DNA from: Brevibacillus fluminis
GTDB taxonomy: Bacteria > Bacillota > Bacilli > Brevibacillales > Brevibacillaceae
Length of the DNA stretch: 64,000 nucleotides
Assembly (NCBI RefSeq): GCF_003710825.1
Contig: NZ_RHHQ01000012.1
Coordinates: 372,001-436,000, forward strand
Reading direction: 5' to 3'
Shown here: one piece after another, positions 58,054 through 64,000 of the stretch
Position numbering within the stretch: position 1 is the stretch's first letter
Layout of the letters: every line of letters begins with the position of its first letter
Made by a program: the position numbers and the translations under genes
Notes under the pieces: generated by a model
Seen by the model: only the letters and a program-made list of their open reading frames with translations
Databases searched by the model: none
Told to the model about the DNA's origin: nothing

Positions 58054-58576
58054 TCTTATACAATCCCTTCAAAGTTAATAATTCATTGAATAGTGTAAAT
58101 TACAAAGTTATTTACATCAATGGAGTATTGTTAAATAAACCATTGGTTTACATAGATTTTTTGTCTCAACCGCTCATGTTACGCTTTTCAAAACGTTAGG
58201 ACGCGATGTCATTAACGCATTAAACCGATTCCCCCGCATGACCCGATCAGCTTTAGCTTACGTAAAAGGAAATCCCTTACACAATACAACCGGCTGGAGG
58301 AGATCGTATGCCAGGGTGGTCTAGTGGACTTAGTTCTGTCGGATATGAGCTAAGGGAATACGATAGGGTGCGTAAGCTGTTCGGATGCTAGCCGCGAATT
58401 AGGTTTACAAAAGTACCGAATATTATTAAACACTCGATCAAAGCGATTAATATTTACAGCCGAATCAATACTTTTTAATGACGGAGAAGAGTCTGACGCG
58501 TTGAATGTTTTTACGTTAAATGTATGTTATAATTTTTACCAACATTGCAATATTCTTATTTTGGAGGAACGTAAAA
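58054..58576. other. AT-rich stretch with possible phage-gene remnants
   Basis: No intact gene is seen. At 58172-58324 (+) an open frame reads LGRDVINALNRFPRMTRSAL and ends at TAG. At 58378-58560 (+) another reads CSDASRELGLQKYRILLNT and continues as an open frame into the next gene's 5' part. Both look like pieces of DNA-binding proteins but no family is certain. The promoter of the operon starting at 58577 must lie here. Confidence 0.35.
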
Positions 58577-59284
58577 TTGGCAAAATTACTAGTATTATCA
58601 CTTGCAGAGACAACGAGTGATAGGGTGAGGGGATATGCAGTAATAGCAAGGAATTTAGATGAGGACAAGTGGACTATAATCCCAGCGTTACCAAAAGAAC
58701 TATTAATTATCGATGGGAAATATGCTTGGGATATATTCGCAGTTACAGAGGCTGATTTAGTTAGGAGGTTTGATAATAGAAGTGATATATATGATGTTGA
58801 TATTACTAGCTACAAACCTTATATGTTAGAAAAACCAATTACAGACAATGATGCACGCATAAATATATTAGAAAAACTTTCATCAGAATCCATCCACGAA
58901 TTAGTAAATAGCCCTTCATGGGCTGGAATCTTAAAAAATCCTATTATTTCAGATTTAGAATTTTTTGAAAGGAAGCTACATGAGTCGAATTATGATCCGA
59001 ATCAAACGTTTTATTGGGAATGTAGGCTAAATTTTTCTGATAAAACTGGATATAAGTGGAGATACAAAAGGGCAACAGGAGTTGCTGTTAAAGATATGAG
59101 ATTTAAAGCCTATTGGAGAGATTTATTACTTATTAGAAGGCATGAATATATTGAAAAAAAACAGAAATGGCTTGAATATATGAAAAGAAACAGAACATTT
59201 TTGCTCGTAGAATTTTACCCTTCGGATTATGTTGGAACTGTTGCTGTCGTGTCGGGAATTCTTTGCTTAAATGAAAAAAGCTAA
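58577..59284 (+). CDS. Uncharacterised protein, possible dual OB-fold, first gene of the Hsp70-HEPN operon
   Basis: The 235-residue AT-rich-coded protein starts at TTG 58577, 10 nt after GGAGG. It opens AKLLVLSLAETTSDRVRGYAV (21 residues; read as AKLLVLSLAET then RVRGYAV), and the pattern of short strands, WTIIPAL and YAWDIFAV suggests a small beta-barrel, OB-like region. The second half (about 130-235) is helical and basic (ERKLHESNYD, WRYKRATGV, RRHEYIEKKQKW). No signal peptide or membrane helix. OB folds bind nucleic acid or proteins, so a sensing role is possible, but I do not recognise the family with certainty. Confidence 0.5.
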   Translation: MAKLLVLSLAETTSDRVRGYAVIARNLDEDKWTIIPALPKELLIIDGKYAWDIFAVTEADLVRRFDNRSDIYDVDITSYKPYMLEKPITDNDARINILEKLSSESIHELVNSPSWAGILKNPIISDLEFFERKLHESNYDPNQTFYWECRLNFSDKTGYKWRYKRATGVAVKDMRFKAYWRDLLLIRRHEYIEKKQKWLEYMKRNRTFLLVEFYPSDYVGTVAVVSGILCLNEKS

Positions 59285-59299
59285 ATAAGGGTGAATACT

Positions 59300-60418
59300 A
59301 TGAAGAAAGTTATTTATTATGATGAGTTTAATAGAAGATATTTAGTAATAGACACGGTATCTGGCTCTTTAAATTGGTTAGAGGAATCAGATCAATCGTT
59401 GGCCAATCTAAATCTGAAGTCTGCGCAGGAATTATATGAAAATATTTCCATTAGGTTTATGCAATCCAAACCAAGCGACATTAAGATAGAAAAGTTTGAA
59501 CCAAATAATAATGTAACGAGAAAGACATTTAACGGACGATCTCTACTGAAAATCGGGAATAAAAATATCGGTCAAATTATCAATGATATATACGCGAAAG
59601 AGATTGATAACTTCAACAAGCAAGGTGGCATCATTCTAACGAGTTATATCAATCAAATCCAAAAAGTACTATTCTTAATGCCATATCCTAAAAAATTTGA
59701 AAAGAATAGTGAAGCCTCTCGAAAAACATTAATACAGGAGCCAGATTTTGATGAAAATAGTGAAAAAAAGAGTTTTGAAATATTAACATCTGAGCAAAAC
59801 AACAAGAGTAAACAAGGTGAATACATAAATAGCAACGGTAATGATTTCATTGAAACTATAGTTAAATTACCGAAAACACTATTTAATGAAAAGCAAAATG
59901 ATGAACGTATTTTTGAAATGTTAACAAAAAATAACAAATATTTAATTGAAGTTCATCAAGACTTGTCAAACAAGATGTCTTATCTTAACTCAATAATTAA
60001 ATCCTCAGTCGAATTTCAAAATAATAAGGATGACTATATAAAGAATTTAGAAAATCAAATCCAAAAACTTAATATCCAGATTGAATTACTTATTAGTGAT
60101 AGGAAGTTACTAGAACAAGAAAAGGAAAAAGCTGAACTGATAGCTTTTAATAATTTCAAGGCAAAATTAAAAATGTCCAGAGTGGCGATAGAAAAACAAA
60201 TAGATTTGGATGAAAACTTTAGCACAAAAGATAAACTATTCTCATTAATCAAAACTTTGGCATATCACACTTTACATAATGATGAAGATATAAAAAAATT
60301 ATTAGAAAACGAAGATTTTTTTAGTGAATGGATCGACTTTTCAAACAATATTGATTCAAAATTACAGTCATTACTTGATATAAAGTCTGATTTTAAATCA
60401 ATAAATCTTATTGATTAA
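59300..60418 (+). CDS. Uncharacterised coiled-coil protein, second gene of the Hsp70-HEPN operon
   Basis: The 372-residue protein is Lys/Asn/Glu-rich. An N-terminal globular part (about 1-125) begins MKKVIYYDEFNRRYLVID. A low-complexity Ser/Asn/Glu linker (about 130-185) follows, then a long coiled coil (about 195-300, with EFQNNKDDYIKNLENQIQ and LEQEKEKAEL) and a helical end. No enzyme motif is visible. AAGGGTG lies 8 nt before ATG 59300. It is 15 bp from the previous gene and 14 bp from the Hsp70 gene, so all are co-transcribed. It may be an adaptor between the other products. Confidence 0.5.
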   Translation: MKKVIYYDEFNRRYLVIDTVSGSLNWLEESDQSLANLNLKSAQELYENISIRFMQSKPSDIKIEKFEPNNNVTRKTFNGRSLLKIGNKNIGQIINDIYAKEIDNFNKQGGIILTSYINQIQKVLFLMPYPKKFEKNSEASRKTLIQEPDFDENSEKKSFEILTSEQNNKSKQGEYINSNGNDFIETIVKLPKTLFNEKQNDERIFEMLTKNNKYLIEVHQDLSNKMSYLNSIIKSSVEFQNNKDDYIKNLENQIQKLNIQIELLISDRKLLEQEKEKAELIAFNNFKAKLKMSRVAIEKQIDLDENFSTKDKLFSLIKTLAYHTLHNDEDIKKLLENEDFFSEWIDFSNNIDSKLQSLLDIKSDFKSINLID

Positions 60419-60432
60419 GAGGAGTAAATTCT

Positions 60433-62037
60433 ATGTTCTACGGTATTGATTTGGGAACAACAAATTCAGCTATCTCATACGGCATCCAAATAGAGTCAAA
60501 GGGTTTTTTCGAAATTCAAACACTCACAAACACAAATGGCGACTTACTTACACCTTCTGTTGTTTATTTTGAAGAAGGAAGTACCTACTCTATTGGAGAA
60601 AATGCACTACAAAATTATATTCACGAACCAAATAGAACAATTCGCTGGGTTAAACGTAAGATGGGACTAGATTATAAATATACTATAGATGACATTGAAT
60701 ATTCACCTCAGTCAATCTCTGCTACAATTTTAAGTGAATTAAAATCGTATGCAGAGAAAGGAAATATTGATAATGCAATTGAGAATGTTGTAATAACTGT
60801 TCCTGCTGATTTTGATAATAATGCAAAACAAGCGACAATTGATGCAGCCATTATTGCAGGATTCAAAAATGTTCATTTGATACCAGAACCTAATGCAGCG
60901 ATTTTAAATTATATTTATAAAACCCATGAAGTAAATAAGTTGAATGACTACTTCTCCGGGGAAGATAAGTATATTCTTGTATTTGATTTAGGTGGGGGCA
61001 CATTTGATGTATCTTTATCTGCAATAAATCTTATAGATAATGGTAAAGTTAGTGCGCGTGTGATTACTTCGTATGGAAACAAGTATTTAGGTGGTATTAA
61101 TTTTGATAAAGATCTTATGATTTATGTATTAAATAAAGCTATTAAATTAAATCCTAAAGATAATGAGCCGCTAACATTACTACTAAAAGGTGCTATGCTA
61201 GAAGATTATGAGTTAATCGAAGATGAATCTATTAGGAGTGCAATTGCAAGAATAATTATGGATTGTGAAATATGTAAAAAACAACTTTGTGATAATAAGA
61301 AGCGCACACTGACCTTTTTTTCCCATGAGAGGAAAACTTATAAGGTTGATGTTAGCAGAGAAGAGTTCGAATTGTTGTTAGCACCTTATTTTTCTCAAAT
61401 TAAAGCAAATATTGATAATGTACTTACTGAAGCTATAAAAAATACGAATAATAAATTTAAAGCATGGTCAGATCTTTACGGAGTACTGATGGTTGGTGGA
61501 TCCACTAGAATTCCAGCAGTCCAAAGTTTTTGTGAAAATGAATTTAATCAGCCAATTATTGTGGATCAGGAAATTTATACATCAGTTTCTCGGGGGGCAG
61601 CAATTTATGCTTCAATTCTAGCTAACGAATCTCCACTTGTGAGCAGTTATGATACTGTTATTCCACATGATTTTGGAGTCAAGTTAAATGGTGAATTTAT
61701 CCCAGTTTTACAAAAGGGTACAACCGTTAAAAATGTTGATTTTGAATATGAAATACCGTTTGCCTTAGATACTAAAGCGCCAATTGAAATAGTTCAAAAA
61801 TATTATAGTACTAAAGGTGAAGAAACAGAAATATTGATTGAAAAAATTAACTATTCCCATCCGTTTATGTATACAGGAGATATACTAGAAATCGCTTTTG
61901 AAATTAATGATGACCTAATTTTGTCTGTATCTGCAAAAGAAAGTTGTATTGAAGATGAGGTAGAGTTAATGGTAAATGATTTTGCAAAATTAACTACAGA
62001 GCAAATTCAGATAGAGCAAGAAAAAATACGTAGGTGA
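60433..62037 (+). CDS. Hsp70/DnaK-family ATPase, shortened substrate domain
   Basis: The 534-residue protein has the complete Hsp70 nucleotide-binding domain: phosphate 1 YGIDLGTTNSAISYG (residues 3-17), connect 1 VPADFDNNAKQATIDAA, EPNAAI, phosphate 2 DLGGGTFDVS from Asp185, and the adenosine motif VGGSTRIPAVQ (about 354-364). The substrate-binding part (about 395-534) is short compared with DnaK, which is usually over 600 residues, and lacks the long lid. It is not in a dnaKJ-grpE context and no J-protein is adjacent. AGAGGAG precedes the ATG. It may act as an ATP-driven folding or release switch for the neighbouring proteins. Confidence 0.85.
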   Translation: MFYGIDLGTTNSAISYGIQIESKGFFEIQTLTNTNGDLLTPSVVYFEEGSTYSIGENALQNYIHEPNRTIRWVKRKMGLDYKYTIDDIEYSPQSISATILSELKSYAEKGNIDNAIENVVITVPADFDNNAKQATIDAAIIAGFKNVHLIPEPNAAILNYIYKTHEVNKLNDYFSGEDKYILVFDLGGGTFDVSLSAINLIDNGKVSARVITSYGNKYLGGINFDKDLMIYVLNKAIKLNPKDNEPLTLLLKGAMLEDYELIEDESIRSAIARIIMDCEICKKQLCDNKKRTLTFFSHERKTYKVDVSREEFELLLAPYFSQIKANIDNVLTEAIKNTNNKFKAWSDLYGVLMVGGSTRIPAVQSFCENEFNQPIIVDQEIYTSVSRGAAIYASILANESPLVSSYDTVIPHDFGVKLNGEFIPVLQKGTTVKNVDFEYEIPFALDTKAPIEIVQKYYSTKGEETEILIEKINYSHPFMYTGDILEIAFEINDDLILSVSAKESCIEDEVELMVNDFAKLTTEQIQIEQEKIRR

Positions 62038-62047
62038 GGTCGGATTT

Positions 62048-63370
62048 ATGCCAAAGGATGAACAAATGGTGACAGTTAGTACTCCTAATAAAAAGACTGC
62101 ATCTGATGAAATATTTGAAACATATTTTAGTTATACCGATTCAAAAAAATATTGTGTTTCATATTTATTAATTATTGAGACAAGCAAAGAAACTAAAAAT
62201 ACTCTTGATAAATTGATTCTCCAGATACATAATGCAATGTCAGATTTAGATGAGATTACCTATCAAAGAATAACAAATAAAAACAAGTTCTCAATACAAA
62301 CTGAAAGTACTGAACTTACTGTAAAAATTAACTCGGAGGAATCAGAAAAAGAAAACGAATTATTATGGGAAGTAAGTTTTGAAGGAGACTTTAAATTCTT
62401 AGAATCTTTTAGAGAAAAATTTTTGACATCAATCAAAGATATTTGTGAAAAAAAATACTGCCTCCAAGATGAAATCTCTGATGAAATATGTGTCGTAGCT
62501 TATCCTAAAGTGAGGCAGTTGGAGAATATTTTAAGAGAATATCTATTAAGATTTTTCTCGAAAAAATTTGGTTCTAAGTGGTGGAAAGAAAATTCAAATA
62601 AACAGTTGGAGACCAAATTAAAAGATAGATCGGGAAGGGCCTTTAATGGAATATTGGATATGGAATTATTTAGCATTGACTTTATTGATTTAACACAGTT
62701 GCTTGATGCTAAATCACAAATGGAAGGACATGAACTAATTGAGGCCCTGGATAATATTGTTAGGTCCAGAGAAGACGTAGAAAAATTTAATCAAAAAATT
62801 GAAAGGGTTAGAAATAGGTATCTTGGTAATTGGAAGAAGTTTTTTGAGAGTCACATCAAAATAGATAACTTTTTAAAAACCTGGAAAGATTTGTATGAAA
62901 TACGTTGTGAGGTTGCACATAATGCTCTTATTAATCTATCGCGATTTTCTAGACTTATAATACTTCACACTGAAATAAGAGTACAGTTAAACAAACTAAT
63001 TGATGATTTAAGGGTAATAAAAACCGATGAGTATGCATTGCTTGATAGAATATTATCCTTAGAGATTAACTTTTCAAAGGAAGATATAAAAAGCATTATA
63101 GACAGGGGGATACTGCATATAACTCCTCAAAATTTTAATGAAGAAGCTTTGCCAGTAGAAATATTTAATGAACTTATATTAAAAAGTAAAGAAGATTTAA
63201 AGCTAATAGGTGAATATAACTCGTCTGAAATTCAACTGAACACAGACGAAGACACATTAATAGCTGAAGAACCAATAAGTTCTGTTTCAATTTCAATTCA
63301 TTATTCTGAAGTTACAAATTTAGTAAAAGGGGCATTAATGATTGGTTTAGGCAATAATAAATTCTTATAA
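62048..63370 (+). CDS. HEPN-motif protein, last gene of the Hsp70 operon
   Basis: The 440-residue protein has an N-terminal alpha/beta region (about 25-150) with no recognised motif, then a helical domain (about 150-325) that starts AYPKVRQLENILREYLLRFF and contains the R-x4-H motif R286-CEVA-H291 within LYEIRCEVAHNAL. This is the catalytic signature of HEPN nucleases, which cleave RNA in toxin and defence systems. The C-terminal 110 residues are of unknown type. AGGTGAGG precedes the ATG, 10 bp after the Hsp70 stop. A U-tailed hairpin follows. The exact HEPN subfamily is not certain. Confidence 0.65.
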   Translation: MPKDEQMVTVSTPNKKTASDEIFETYFSYTDSKKYCVSYLLIIETSKETKNTLDKLILQIHNAMSDLDEITYQRITNKNKFSIQTESTELTVKINSEESEKENELLWEVSFEGDFKFLESFREKFLTSIKDICEKKYCLQDEISDEICVVAYPKVRQLENILREYLLRFFSKKFGSKWWKENSNKQLETKLKDRSGRAFNGILDMELFSIDFIDLTQLLDAKSQMEGHELIEALDNIVRSREDVEKFNQKIERVRNRYLGNWKKFFESHIKIDNFLKTWKDLYEIRCEVAHNALINLSRFSRLIILHTEIRVQLNKLIDDLRVIKTDEYALLDRILSLEINFSKEDIKSIIDRGILHITPQNFNEEALPVEIFNELILKSKEDLKLIGEYNSSEIQLNTDEDTLIAEEPISSVSISIHYSEVTNLVKGALMIGLGNNKFL

Positions 63371-63488
63371 ACCCTTTTCACAATATTAAATTATTTGGTC
63401 AATATCTGAGAAAAATGTTTAAAGATGTTATTAATGAATGGTTTTTATGGTTGCTTTTTTTTGCTTGAAGAAACATGAAATTTTGTAA

Positions 63489-63540
63489 TAAGAGGTAGTC
63501 AGGTACGTCTTAATGGTTCCCGACCACCTCTTTCTTTTTC
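63489..63540 (+). terminator. Terminator of the Hsp70-HEPN operon
   Basis: AAGAGGT-GTC pairs with GAC-ACCTCTT (63489-63500 with 63521-63532) across a 20-nt loop, followed by TCTTTTTC. Confidence 0.7.
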
Positions 63541-64000
63541 ATAGTAACCTATTTCCCATAACTTTTTAAGAATGCTAAGCTTTTTGGGATGGTCTGAGAA
63601 TGACCTTATTGGAAAATCAAATATTATAAGAGTAATTGAAAAGGAGCACATTCGAGATTTCCTCATGGAGTGATCGATGATTGTTGCTTATAACGCTTGA
63701 CAGCGCCCTTCACGACCGAAAAGTAAATATCGTTCTCTGCCGGGGAAACTTTCATCCCGTACTAATGAATCACATAAGTTGCGACATCTCAATAAAGGTT
63801 TAACTGGGCACCCCAACCTCTTAGTGGTTTAATAAAACCCATAGAAGAAATGTACGTATCAGTGTGTTCATCCATGTACTCCCAAGATAAAAGAGTCTAA
63901 ATATACATTTTTCTGTGCATGGTGTACAGATCATATCAATTTGATTAATCGTCTAATAAAGGATAAACGATCATTGTGATGCAGATGTGATTAGCGAGTT
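63541..64000. other. Island end region with small gene fragments
   Basis: No intact gene is visible. 63572-63673 (+) reads LSFLGWSENDLIGKSNIIRV, resembling the middle of a PAS sensor domain, with no continuation. 63663-63755 (-) reads MKVSPAENDIYFSVVKGAVK before a stop, of unknown origin. Both look like remnants. No direct repeat of the tRNA 3' end was found here. Confidence 0.35.

Noticed and set aside
58309..58385. tRNA-like stretch (GGTCTAGTGGAC resembling a D arm)
   Set aside because: No matching acceptor, anticodon or T arm could be folded; the sequence is better explained as gene remnants.
55834..64000. Search for a second attachment site (repeat of the tRNA 3' end)
   Set aside because: No copy of GTTCGATTCCGCG or TGGGGGCA was seen downstream; CGATTCCCCCGCATG at about 58230 is only a partial resemblance.

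Overview
The window reads as chromosomal DNA of a spore-former-type Firmicute of the order Bacillales. The evidence is the low-GC Gram-positive gene families (class Ib NrdIEF with NrdR boxes, YitT, a biotin carboxylase, FrlBONM-type transport), strong AGGAGG ribosome binding sites, many GTG/TTG starts and U-tailed hairpin terminators. The genus cannot be fixed by eye. From 1 to about 55.7 kb the composition is balanced to slightly GC-rich. From about 57 kb it becomes clearly AT-rich, which marks acquired DNA.

Layout. 1-387 is the 3' end of topB, followed by a gene-free stretch (428-1298) built of nested palindromes. 1364-8926 is a fructoselysine (Amadori product) locus: HutC-type regulator, FrlD kinase, FrlONM sugar importer, FrlB deglycase, FrlC epimerase and a HAD phosphatase, with four copies of one 12-bp operator. 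9469-20446 is a beta-galactoside locus: ABC importer without its ATPase, DeoR regulator, class II aldolase, sugar isomerase, LacC-like kinase, ROK kinase and LacZ. Together these would form a PTS-independent route from galactose to triose phosphates through tagatose-6-P. 20737 is a PHP phosphatase. 21893-28818 is a sigma-54 module: a sensor kinase with a built-in solute-binding domain and an NtrC-type activator, then a polar amino-acid ABC transporter with a HutG-type hydrolase, each unit preceded by a -24/-12 promoter.

28968-34169 holds accC and the nrdIEF operon, the latter behind two NrdR boxes 31 bp apart. 34374-35441 holds a DUF1697 gene and a MarR gene facing each other. 35630-43453 is a 2-aminoethylphosphonate operon: binding protein, ATPase, fused permease, a PhnX-PhnW fusion enzyme, a saccharopine-dehydrogenase-like protein and a DeoR regulator. 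43606-55399 holds a nine-repeat Ig-like secreted protein, YitT, two glycosyltransferases (one fused to a methyltransferase), a two-component system, small conserved proteins, an HD-GYP protein and a polysaccharide deacetylase.

At 55763-55833 lies a tRNA-Thr(CGU) without encoded CCA, followed at once by a decayed tyrosine recombinase, other gene remnants and a DnaI-like ATPase. Beyond these, in AT-rich DNA, sits an intact four-gene operon (58577-63370): a possible OB-fold protein, a coiled-coil protein, a shortened Hsp70 and a protein with an R-x4-H HEPN motif. This is the best candidate in the window for an undescribed system, probably an immunity or toxin-control cassette. The far end of the island is not in the window.
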